Source: Sphingomonadales bacterium
Lineage (GTDB): Bacteria > Pseudomonadota > Alphaproteobacteria > Sphingomonadales > Sphingomonadaceae
NCBI GenBank assembly: GCA_016714795.1
Contig: JADKCA010000001.1
Coordinates: 620,001 to 684,000, forward strand
Length of the DNA: 64,000 nucleotides
Direction: 5' to 3'
Positions 18,508 through 26,733 of the stretch are shown here, in pieces; position 1 is the first letter of the stretch; each line of letters begins with the position of its first letter. The notes beneath the pieces are model-generated. The model saw only the letters and a program-made list of their open reading frames with translations, ran no database searches and had not been told where the DNA came from. The position numbers and the translations under genes are program-made.

Positions 18508-20325
18508 ATGTCCTTCATCGTTCGCCAGATTTCAAGAACCGCAGATGGACGCGAGATCGTCCGCACGGCATCGCATAGCGCAGACAGCGTCAGCATCGGT
18601 CGGGACTCGTCCAACGTGGTCCACCTGGCTGATCTGGCCGTGGATATGGTCCATGCCCGGCTCACCCGCCTGTCTGCCATGCGCGTTTTGGCAGAAGCCT
18701 CAGGGTCGCTCGGCTTTGAGGCCGACAGCAAGTCAACAAGCCGGGTGGAGATCGACGCCGCCATTGGCAGCGTGCTCCGTTTTGGCGGGCACAAAGTGCG
18801 CGTGGCGAGCGAAGGAGACGATATCGTCCTCACCGTTTCGCGTGAGGAAGCTGTCTCTGATTCAGCCGAAGCGAGGGATGAGCAGGGGCTGTTCACGCTC
18901 AAGAATGTGGCGTTGGGGCGTCGGCCGCTGGCTTGGGCGCTGGCGGGTCTGGTGCTGTTGCTGTTTCTGGCGTGGCCAATTTATACCTATGCCACGTCGC
19001 GCGGCATGGATGAGCGGGGGCCGGGCTTTCATGCGGATGAAATGTGGTCAAGCGGCTCGCTCAGCCTGGCGCACAAGAGCCTTAAGAATGACTGTCAGGC
19101 CTGCCACGTCAACAAGTTCGAGGCGGTGACAGACAAGACGTGCATGACCTGCCACAAGGATGATGCGCACAACCACGCCAAGCCCGAACGGCTGCTGGGC
19201 GCAAAGGCCGCACCGGGGCTGGGTGGCTCGATCAGGATGGGCTTCCAGTCAGCTTTCGGCATTCCACAGGGACGCTGCGTGGAATGCCACACCGAACATG
19301 AAGGCGCGGGCAAGATGCCGGCCACTGCACAGCAATTCTGTGCGGACTGTCATGGCTCCTTGAAGGACCGGCTGCATGATAGCAAGCTGGGCAATGTCAG
19401 CGATTTCGGTACGCTCCATCCCCAATTGCAGGTCTCCATCACGTCAAATCCCGGCGGCATGGACCGGCAGACACGGCGCGTGCCGATGACGGGGGGCGTG
19501 AGCGAAGACAATGGCCTGAAATTCCCGCACGACATCCATCTCTCCAAGACCAACGGCATTGCCCGCATGGCGCAAACCATGGCGGCAGAGCAGGGCTGGG
19601 GCGAGAGCCTGCAATGCAAGGATTGCCATGTCCGTTCCGCAGACGGCACGCGCTTCAAGCCGGTGGACATGGAGGAAGACTGCCAGATGTGTCACAGTCT
19701 GGCGTTCGACAAGATAGATGGCACCATTCGCACGCTTCGCCACGGCAAGCCCGATCAGGTGGTGGCGGATCTGCGCGCCTTCTACCGCTCAACCGGCCCG
19801 GCTCGACCGATCAACCTGTCTGGCATGGCGCGGCGCAGGCCCGGCGATTACGCCGCCGTCGAAACCGCGACCGATTACAGCATCGGCGCACGCCAATGGC
19901 CGGGGCAGGCGAATGAGGCCGTGCAGGCGGTCTTCTCGCGCGGCGGAGCCTGTTACGATTGCCACAGCGTGATGGGGACGGCGACGGGCTTTGCGGTCAA
20001 GAAGGTATTCCAGCCCGCACGCTACTTCCAGAAGGGCTGGTTCGATCATGAAGCGCATAACAAGAGCGAATGCACCGAGTGCCACAAGGCTGGCCAATCG
20101 AAGTCTGCCAGCGATCTGATTCTCCCCGATCTGGCGAGTTGCCGCACATGCCATGTTGGCGGAACAGGTGCCTCGCTCGCTTCGGTGAAAAAGCCGGTCG
20201 AATCGAGCTGCGCGATGTGTCACGATTATCACATGGATGATGGCGCACCGCGCGGCATGGAGCCGGACAAAAGGTCGGCAGGACATAAACTGGGGCAGGG
20301 CCGCAAGCAGACGGCTCACCCCTGA
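18508..20325 (+). CDS. FHA-domain / transmembrane / decahaem cytochrome c fusion
   Basis: This 605-residue protein has a forkhead-associated domain at the N-terminus (residues 1-115, with SIGRDSSNVVHL at 29-40 and a conserved His in DMVHARL). One membrane helix (about 141-162) follows, and then a large periplasmic part with ten CxxCH haem motifs, from CQACH at 196-200 to CAMCH near the C-terminus. FHA domains bind phosphothreonine, so a cytoplasmic signalling domain is tied directly to a periplasmic electron wire. The start is the ATG at 18508; a GTG at 18496 is an alternative. The frame is open upstream to 18223, but that is inside the previous gene. It is the third gene of the tight 15066-20325 operon. 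Confidence 0.9.
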   Translation: MSFIVRQISRTADGREIVRTASHSADSVSIGRDSSNVVHLADLAVDMVHARLTRLSAMRVLAEASGSLGFEADSKSTSRVEIDAAIGSVLRFGGHKVRVASEGDDIVLTVSREEAVSDSAEARDEQGLFTLKNVALGRRPLAWALAGLVLLLFLAWPIYTYATSRGMDERGPGFHADEMWSSGSLSLAHKSLKNDCQACHVNKFEAVTDKTCMTCHKDDAHNHAKPERLLGAKAAPGLGGSIRMGFQSAFGIPQGRCVECHTEHEGAGKMPATAQQFCADCHGSLKDRLHDSKLGNVSDFGTLHPQLQVSITSNPGGMDRQTRRVPMTGGVSEDNGLKFPHDIHLSKTNGIARMAQTMAAEQGWGESLQCKDCHVRSADGTRFKPVDMEEDCQMCHSLAFDKIDGTIRTLRHGKPDQVVADLRAFYRSTGPARPINLSGMARRRPGDYAAVETATDYSIGARQWPGQANEAVQAVFSRGGACYDCHSVMGTATGFAVKKVFQPARYFQKGWFDHEAHNKSECTECHKAGQSKSASDLILPDLASCRTCHVGGTGASLASVKKPVESSCAMCHDYHMDDGAPRGMEPDKRSAGHKLGQGRKQTAHP

Positions 20326-20330
20326 ACGCG

Positions 20331-20393
20331 GGCGGATGTGATCCGCCTCACCCGGGTTGCACATGGTGAAGGCCAGAAGGTTCGTTTCTGGCC
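20331..20393 (+). terminator. Two hairpins after the decahaem gene
   Basis: GGCGGAT (20331-20337) pairs with ATCCGCC (20341-20347). GGCCAGAA (20371-20378) pairs with TTCTGGCC (20386-20393). Neither has a T-run after it. They lie between the cytochrome gene and the phosphoesterase gene and may terminate, process or stabilise the transcript. Confidence 0.45.
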
Positions 20394-20421
20394 GAGGGCA
20401 AACGTGAAACAGGGTTCCGTC

Positions 20422-21266
20422 ATGCTGATTGCGCAAGTGACAGACATCCATCTGGGATTTGAGCCGGACAATCCGGCAGAGTTCAACCGCAGGCGGCTGG
20501 ATCAGGTTTTGCACCGGCTGGTGACGATGGCCCCGCGTCCCGATCTGCTGTTGCTGACCGGCGATCTGGCGGATCGCGGAGATGCTGCGTCATACCGGCG
20601 GTTGCGCAATGCCTTGTCAGTCTGTCCGTTTCCGATTCACGCCATTCCTGGCAATCATGATGACCGCGCAACCTTCATCGCGGAATTTCCCGAAGCGGGC
20701 ACGGCGGATGGCTTTGTACAATATGAGGCGGAGGCGGGGGCGCTGCGCCTGCTTTCATCGACACCAAAGAAGCGGGCCGCCACGCGGGTGCCTTTTGCAC
20801 AGTGCGCGCGGATTGGCTCAAGGCGCGGCTGGCGGAGCAGACCGACAGGCCGACAGTGATCGTCATGCACCATCCCCCGGTCGAGACCGGGATTGAATGG
20901 ATGAACACGCATCCCGATGAACCGTGGGTCGCGCGGTTCCGGGACGCTGTTGGGGGTGCGCCCCATGTGGTGGGCATTCTGTGCGGGCATATACACCGCG
21001 CGGTTGCGGTCGGCTGGGAAGGGCAGACCGTCAGCATCTGCCGCTCCACCGCGCCGCAAGTCGCGCTTGATCTGCGCCCGATTGACCCGGATGTGCCCGA
21101 TGGCCGCGCCATGATCGTGGCAGATACGCCGGGATATGCGCTGCATTACTGGAACGGGCAGCACCTGGTGACGCATTTCGAGGATGCGGATGATCATGTG
21201 CTGCTCGCGCGGTATGACGTGCGGATGCAGGCCCTGGTGCGCGAGTTACTGGCGGAACGGCCCTGA
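20422..21266 (+). CDS. Calcineurin-like phosphoesterase, class III cNMP phosphodiesterase-like (frameshifted)
   Basis: This metallophosphoesterase resembles CpdA-type 3',5'-cyclic-nucleotide phosphodiesterases. It shows the metal-site series VTDIHLG, LTGDLADRG, IPGNHDDR, VMHHPPVE and CGHIHR. The frame breaks near 20753: the first frame reaches ALRLL, and the second resumes with DTKEAGRHAGAFCTVRADWLKARLAEQ. One missing T in the TTT at 20753-20755 would restore RLLFIDTKEAG, which fits the family. The true start is the ATG at 20422 (MLIAQVTDIHLG); the frame is open from 20338 without similarity. It follows the hub gene whose protein carries cNMP-binding domains, so it may set the local signal level (inference). 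Confidence 0.85.
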
Positions 21267-21297
21267 TCGCACGGCTCTTGCAGCGCGTGGCCTTCAT

Positions 21298-21314
21298 TGC
21301 TATTGAATATAGCA
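21298..21314. promoter_or_regulatory. Short inverted repeat upstream of aldehyde dehydrogenase
   Basis: TGCTAT (21298-21303) and ATAGCA (21309-21314) form an exact inverted repeat with a five-base spacer, 22 bases before the gene start. It could be a regulator site. No matching regulator is identified. Confidence 0.3.
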
Positions 21315-21335
21315 TTAAGGATGGGAGACCGGATC

Positions 21336-22733
21336 ATGACTTTTGAACGCCTCAACCCGTTGACGGGTGACGTTGCCTCCACAGCCGCTGCAATGAAAGC
21401 CGGTGATATTCCCGCAATCGCCGCGCGCGCAGCCGCTGCCTTTCCCGCATGGGCAGCGATGGGGCCGAACGCCCGCCGCGCCATCCTGATGAAGGCCGCC
21501 AGTGCACTCGAAGCGCGGGCCGATGCCTTTGTTGATGCGATGATGGGCGAAATCGGCGCGACCAAAGGCTGGGCGCTGTTCAACCTCAATCTGGCAGCCG
21601 GCATGGTGCGCGAGGCCGCTGCCATCACCACCCAGATTGCGGGCGAAGTCATTCCCTCTGACAAGCCAGGATGCCTCGCCATGGCACTGAAGGAGCCGGT
21701 GGGCGTCATTCTGGGCATTGCGCCTTGGAATGCGCCAATCATCCTCGGCGTGCGCGCCATTGCCGTGCCGTTGGCATGTGGCAATGCCGTGATCCTCAAA
21801 GCCTCTGAAACCTGCCCGCGCACGCATGAACTGATCATCGAAGCCTTTGCCGAAGCGGGCTTCCCCGAAGGCGTGGTCAATGTCGTCACCAACGCGCCTG
21901 CGGATGCGGGCGAGGTGGTGGGCGCGCTGATCGACGCGCCGGAGGTGAAGCGTATCAACTTCACTGGCTCTACCAATGTCGGTCGCATCATCGCCAAGCG
22001 CGCAGCGGAGCATCTGAAGCCCGTACTGCTCGAACTGGGTGGCAAGGCTCCGCTGATCATCCTGGACGATGCCGATCTGGATGAAGCCGTGAAGGCCGCG
22101 GCATTTGGAGCGTTCATGAACCAAGGCCAGATCTGCATGTCTACGGAGCGGCTCATCGTGGTGGATGCGGTGGCGGATGCTTTTGCGGAAAAATTTGCAG
22201 CAAAGGCCAAGTCCATGGCAACGGGCGATCCGCGCGAAGGCACGACCCCGCTGGGGGCTGTGGTCGATCAGAAGACGGTTGCGCATGTCAACAGCCTGAT
22301 CGAGGATGCAACGTCCAAGGGTGCACGGATTATCGCAGGCGGAACGGCGGATTCGGTGCTGATGCCTGCCACGGTTGTCGATGGCGTGACGGCGGCCATG
22401 AACATCTATCGTGACGAAAGCTTCGGCCCCGTCGTTGCCTTGATTCGTGCCAAGGATGAAGCAGACGCGATCCGTATCGCCAATGACTCGGCCTATGGCC
22501 TGTCTGCCGCTGTCTTCACCAAGGATACAGCGCGGGGGCTGAGCGTTGCGCGACAAATCCATTCGGGCATTTGCCACGTCAATGGCCCCACGGTGCATGA
22601 CGAAGCGCAGATGCCGTTCGGCGGTGTGGGTGCGTCCGGCTATGGCCGCTTCGGCGGGCGTCAGGGGATCGACAGCTTCACCGAAACGCGCTGGATCACG
22701 ATCGAAACCCAGCCGGGGCATTTCCCGATCTGA
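21336..22733 (+). CDS. NAD(P)-dependent aldehyde dehydrogenase (aromatic aldehyde type)
   Basis: The protein oxidises aldehydes to acids with NAD(P)+. Motifs: PWNAPIILGVRAIAVPLACGNAV, FTGSTNVGR, the catalytic Glu in LLELGGKAP and the catalytic Cys in NQGQICMSTER. A C-terminal PFGGVGASGYGRFGG follows. The overall pattern is like vanillin or salicylaldehyde dehydrogenases. The start is the ATG at 21336 (MTFERLNPLTG), with GGGAG upstream; an in-frame ATG at 21321 is possible. The length of 465 residues is normal. An acyl-CoA dehydrogenase gene follows on the same strand after 76 bases. Confidence 0.92.
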   Translation: MTFERLNPLTGDVASTAAAMKAGDIPAIAARAAAAFPAWAAMGPNARRAILMKAASALEARADAFVDAMMGEIGATKGWALFNLNLAAGMVREAAAITTQIAGEVIPSDKPGCLAMALKEPVGVILGIAPWNAPIILGVRAIAVPLACGNAVILKASETCPRTHELIIEAFAEAGFPEGVVNVVTNAPADAGEVVGALIDAPEVKRINFTGSTNVGRIIAKRAAEHLKPVLLELGGKAPLIILDDADLDEAVKAAAFGAFMNQGQICMSTERLIVVDAVADAFAEKFAAKAKSMATGDPREGTTPLGAVVDQKTVAHVNSLIEDATSKGARIIAGGTADSVLMPATVVDGVTAAMNIYRDESFGPVVALIRAKDEADAIRIANDSAYGLSAAVFTKDTARGLSVARQIHSGICHVNGPTVHDEAQMPFGGVGASGYGRFGGRQGIDSFTETRWITIETQPGHFPI

Positions 22734-22809
22734 GCCGGGACGGGGGCTTGCCCCCTTGACGCGCGGCCATTCATCCCCTTCAAGCGCGGCAACCTGAAGG
22801 AGATCAGCC

Positions 22810-23970
22810 ATGAGACAATTCACCGAGGAACAGACGATGTTCCGCGCTTCCTATCGCCAGTTTCTGGAAGAGGAAGTCGCCCCGCACATGGAGCAATGGC
22901 GCGAGGAGGGAATTGTTGACCGGGAGACGTTCCGCAAGGCGGGGCGTGCGGGGATGCTGATGCTGTGGCCAGATGAAAAATATGGCGGGCTGGGGCTGGA
23001 GGATTTCCGTTACGAGCAGGTTATTATCGAAGAAACGACGCGCGCAGGGTGCAAGCAGTGGTACAACACGCTGCACAGCCGCTTGGTCGGCCCCTACTTC
23101 ACCCGTTTCGGGAGCGAGGAACAGCGCCAGCGCTTTCTGCCCAAATGCGTTTCGGGCGAAACCATTTTGGCGGTTGCGATGACCGAGCCGGGGGCAGGAT
23201 CAGATCTGTCCGGCACGCGCACCTCTGCTGAGGACAAGGGCGATCATTTTCTGCTCAATGGCTCCAAAACATATATCTCGAACGGCATCAATGCCGATGT
23301 GGTGGTGGTGGCCGCCAAGCTGGCGGGGGCGGACAGCAAGCACGCCATGGTGCTGCTGATCGTCGAGCGCGGCATGGAAGGGTTTGAGCGCGGTCGCAAC
23401 CTGAAGAAGATGGGCCTGCCGGCTCAGGACACGGCGGAGCTGTTTTTCAGCAATGTAAAGGTGCCCAAGGCCAATGTACTGGGTGAACCCGGCAAGGGCT
23501 TTTTCTACCTGATGGAAGGGCTGGCAGAAGAGCGTCTGATTTCCGCGTGCGGCTCGATCGCCAATGCGCGCAAAGCTTTCGACATCACGCGCGATTATGT
23601 GATGCAGCGCAACGTGTTCGGCAAGCCGCTCTCGGAACAGCAGAACACCCAGTTCCGCATGGCCGAAATGGATACCGAGATCGAGGTGATCCAGACCTAT
23701 ATCGACCATCTGGTGGCGCAGCATAATCAGGGCATGTTGACCGCCAATATGGGGGCGAAGGCCAAGATGATGGCCAGTGAAGTCGAATGGAAAATGCTCG
23801 ATCTGGGGGTGCAACTCCACGGTGGTGCGGGCTTCATGGATGAATATCCCATCAGCCGGATGTTTACCGATGCCCGCATCAACCGGATTCTGGCCGGATC
23901 GAGCGAGATCATGCGCTACATCATCGGGCGCGATGTGTTTTCGCAGAAATATCGCAGCATCCTGGATTGA
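22810..23970 (+). CDS. Acyl-CoA dehydrogenase
   Basis: This FAD enzyme of the acyl-CoA dehydrogenase family introduces a 2,3-double bond into an acyl-CoA thioester. The 386-residue product shows the family segments AMTEPGAGSDLSGTRT, LNGSKTYISNG, VQLHGGAGFMDEYPISR and DARINRILAGSSEIMR, where the Glu is in the position of the catalytic base of this class. AAGGAG lies just before the ATG. It lies 76 bases after the aldehyde dehydrogenase gene and may be co-transcribed. The substrate is unknown. Confidence 0.94.
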   Translation: MRQFTEEQTMFRASYRQFLEEEVAPHMEQWREEGIVDRETFRKAGRAGMLMLWPDEKYGGLGLEDFRYEQVIIEETTRAGCKQWYNTLHSRLVGPYFTRFGSEEQRQRFLPKCVSGETILAVAMTEPGAGSDLSGTRTSAEDKGDHFLLNGSKTYISNGINADVVVVAAKLAGADSKHAMVLLIVERGMEGFERGRNLKKMGLPAQDTAELFFSNVKVPKANVLGEPGKGFFYLMEGLAEERLISACGSIANARKAFDITRDYVMQRNVFGKPLSEQQNTQFRMAEMDTEIEVIQTYIDHLVAQHNQGMLTANMGAKAKMMASEVEWKMLDLGVQLHGGAGFMDEYPISRMFTDARINRILAGSSEIMRYIIGRDVFSQKYRSILD

Positions 23971-23977
23971 TAAAGCT

Positions 23978-24046
23978 CCCTCGTCCCCGCGCGGGCGAGG
24001 GCCGGTTTGTCGTTTTGGCTCATGCCGACCCCCGCCTGCGCGGGGG
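23978..24046. repeat. Pair of GC-rich hairpins (REP-like doublet)
   Basis: CCCTCG (23978-23983) pairs with CGAGGG (23996-24001), with CCCGC/GCGGG inside. A second hairpin is CCCCCGC (24029-24035) with GCGGGGG (24040-24046). They lie between two convergent genes. The second resembles the right half of the repeat at 59475-59553. Confidence 0.55.
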
Positions 24047-24061
24047 CGACATGTTCAAACA

Positions 24062-25339
24062 TTACCGCACATAAGCCTTGGGCAATGCCTCCGCCGCCGG
24101 ATCAGCATACCGATCCCGCAACCGCGTCTGCCGCGTGGAGAGCGATTGCTTTACACCATCGATCCACACCGCTTGCGCCGCACTGGAAAGCTCCAGCGGA
24201 TCGCCATCCCAGATCACGACATCGCCGCGCCTGCCGGGGCGCAGCGAGCCAATCTCTCCACCCATGCCAATCGCCTCGGCGGGCTTGGAGGAGATGGCAG
24301 CGAAAGCAGCGTTCCAGTCCAGCCCGGTCGCGCCGGGCACGCGCGTGAGGGCAACGAGATTGCCTGCATATTGCGCGGAATATTGAGCCTGTCGCGTATC
24401 TTCATCGTCAATCATGCCGATGCCAACCGTCACGCCTGCCGCCTTCATCCGCCCGACATTGGACTGGGTGGAACCCAGCTGCTCGAAGCTATTGGGCAGA
24501 TCGGTCAGCGCAGAAGCGAGGATGGGCACCTTGGCAGCCGCCAGCGCATCCGCCACGCGCCAGCCTTCTGCCGCGCCGACGATCACCAGATCGAGCATCG
24601 GAAATTCACGCTTGAGCGAGAGCAGACCGCGAATATCGTTGGCGCTTTCGGCATGAACCAGCAGCTTCATCTGCCCGTTGACCACCGGCAATAGCGCCTG
24701 CGCATCCTGCTTGCGGAGCAGTGGATTTTCTCCGCCCAGCCCGCGCGCTTCAGCGACCGCTGCGCGAAACCCTGCGAACCACGCCGGGCGGCTTCCGCCT
24801 GCACGCCGCGCTCCGGATTCGCCATATTCGACGAACATGAATGCGCGGGGCTTGGTGATGGGATCAGCGTCGCTGCCTGTGTCGATCACGGCACCTTGGC
24901 CGCCGAAGATCGCACCGCTGGCGGCATCGGGCGAGACAATCGCCCGCGTCACGCCCGCCGCGCGTGTGATGGCCATGGCTGGATGGTCCGGGTTGATGGC
25001 GGGGGCAATGTCGATGGCGATCTGGAATGCCGCGCCATTGGCTGCCGTGTCATTGCTGGGGTCTACCGCGTCAACGCCGGCTAGGCCCACGCGCGTAAAT
25101 CCGGCGACCAGGCCGGGCGTGACCCATTTGCCTTTGGCATCAACGGTTTCGGTGCCTGCGGGAATGGCAATGCCCTTGCCCGCCGCCGTCACACGCCCAT
25201 TGATGATCAGCACCGTGCCATTTTCAATGGGCGCGCTACCATCGCCAATCACCAGTTTGCTGCCGGTGATAGCGAGCGTCTGGGCGAGGGCGGGGGAGGC
25301 CGCCCCAAGAGCGAGCGCGGAAACAAGAGCGCGCATCAT
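24062..25339 (-). CDS. Exported amidohydrolase-family protein, imidazolonepropionase-like
   Basis: The 425-residue protein has a signal peptide (cleavage near SPALAQ at about residue 20) and an amidohydrolase-type layout, with an N-terminal beta-sandwich start (ITGSKLVIGDGS) and a C-terminal RPGRRGDVVIWDGDPLELSS. The usual first metal motif HxH is absent: KWVTPGLVAGFTRVG replaces the expected GLIDxHxH. It may therefore be a non-catalytic or altered partner of the upstream homologue. Its ATG overlaps the stop of that gene by two bases, so the two are translated together. A heterodimer of an active and a degenerate amidohydrolase is plausible. Confidence 0.85.
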   Translation of the reverse strand: MMRALVSALALGAASPALAQTLAITGSKLVIGDGSAPIENGTVLIINGRVTAAGKGIAIPAGTETVDAKGKWVTPGLVAGFTRVGLAGVDAVDPSNDTAANGAAFQIAIDIAPAINPDHPAMAITRAAGVTRAIVSPDAASGAIFGGQGAVIDTGSDADPITKPRAFMFVEYGESGARRAGGSRPAWFAGFRAAVAEARGLGGENPLLRKQDAQALLPVVNGQMKLLVHAESANDIRGLLSLKREFPMLDLVIVGAAEGWRVADALAAAKVPILASALTDLPNSFEQLGSTQSNVGRMKAAGVTVGIGMIDDEDTRQAQYSAQYAGNLVALTRVPGATGLDWNAAFAAISSKPAEAIGMGGEIGSLRPGRRGDVVIWDGDPLELSSAAQAVWIDGVKQSLSTRQTRLRDRYADPAAEALPKAYVR

Positions 25340-26732
25340 TTCACATCCCCTTCGCCCGGCTGGCCCAGTTCGAAATCGCTGACCGGGCGGCGCTTGGGAT
25401 CTTTCGCGTCAAACATCAGCGCGCCATCCACCCACACCTTTTCGGGCCGCGTGTAGACTGATAGCGGATTGCCGTTCCACAGCACCACATCGGCCATTTT
25501 GCCGGGTTTCAGGCTGCCGGTCTTGTCCGCAATGCCCAGCGCCTTGGCCGGATTGAAGCTGAGCCATGTCCATGCGACTTCATCCGGGATATTGATCCCG
25601 ACGCGCCGCCCGTCTGCCAGCGCCTTGGCCGCTTCCTGATTGAGGCGCTGGATGCCGTTGGCATCATCCGAATGAACGATAGCGCACGCACCAGCCTTGT
25701 GGACCAACGGAATATTTTCGTTGATCGCGTCATAGGCTTCCATTTTGAAGCCCCACCAGTCCGCCCACATGGCCGAACAGATGTCATTTTCCTTGAGCAG
25801 CGGCGCGATCTTATATGCTTCCACGGCGTGGTGGAAGGCGGTGACCTTGTAACCGAATTCCTTGGCCATATCGATCACCTGCGCCATTTCATCCGCGCGA
25901 TAGCAATGGTTGTGGACAAGGATTTCGCCGGACAGCACACCGGCGAGCGTTTCCATCTGGAGATCGCGCGTGACTGTCTCGCCCTTGTCCAGCTTGCGCT
26001 TGTAATCGACCGCGCGAATCCATGTTGCCCGATTGACAGCCATATTGCCCATGCGCGTCTGCGGCATCTGTCCGCGCCCGCCATAGGTTCGCTTGGGATT
26101 CTCGCCGCACGCCATTTTCAGGCCATAGGGCGCGCCGGGAAATTTCATGCCCTGCACGGTGTTGGCATAAACATTCTTGAGCGTGACAGAACGCCCGCCG
26201 AACAGATTGGCGGAGCCGGGCAGGATCTGGAGTGCGGTCACGCCGCCATTCGCCAGCGCGCGCGAAAAGCCGGGGTCTTGCGGCCAGACGCTGTGTTCCG
26301 CCCAGACTTCGGGGCGAACGGCGTTGGTCATTTCATTCCCGTCCTGATGCGCGTCCACGCCGGGGAGGGATAGTCGCCCAGATGCGAATGCGCGTCGATA
26401 ATGCCAGGCGTCACCCATTTGCCGGTGCCGTCTATGACCATGGCATTCGCAGGTACATTCATGTCTGCCAGTGCGCCCGCCAGCGAAACAATCTTTCCAT
26501 CCTGAAACAGAATTGCGCCGCCATCGATGCGCCCACCTTCGCCGTCATAGACGGTCACGTTCCGCACAAGGGTGGGCGTGCCCGGGTAAGGCTTGTAGGT
26601 GGATGGGTAAGGGTCTTTGATGTTGCTACCGGGCTTTGATGCCGAGGCAGGCGGCAAGGCGTCCTTTTGTTTGGCCGCAAGAGGCCAGGCCAGCAAGCCG
26701 GCTGACACGAGAAGCAAGACGGTTCGTGTCAT
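25336..26732 (-). CDS. Exported amidohydrolase, imidazolonepropionase-like (frameshifted)
   Basis: This is a secreted amidohydrolase of the imidazolonepropionase-like group. The signal peptide is MTRTVLLLVSAGLLAWPLAA, and the metal motif DAHSHLG is followed by VDAHQDGNE after the break. The frame changes between YPSP and VDAHQDG. One missing base in the GGGG (plus strand) at 26362-26365 restores YPSPGVDAHQDGNE. Later motifs are HNHCYRADEM, KVTAFHHAVEAYKIAP, IVHSDDANGI and GSLKPGKMADVVLWNGNPL. I start it at the ATG at 26732, one base after the transporter stop. With the POT transporter upstream and the paired homologue downstream, a role in peptide or amino-acid-amide use is likely. Confidence 0.88.
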
Positions 26733-26733
26733 C

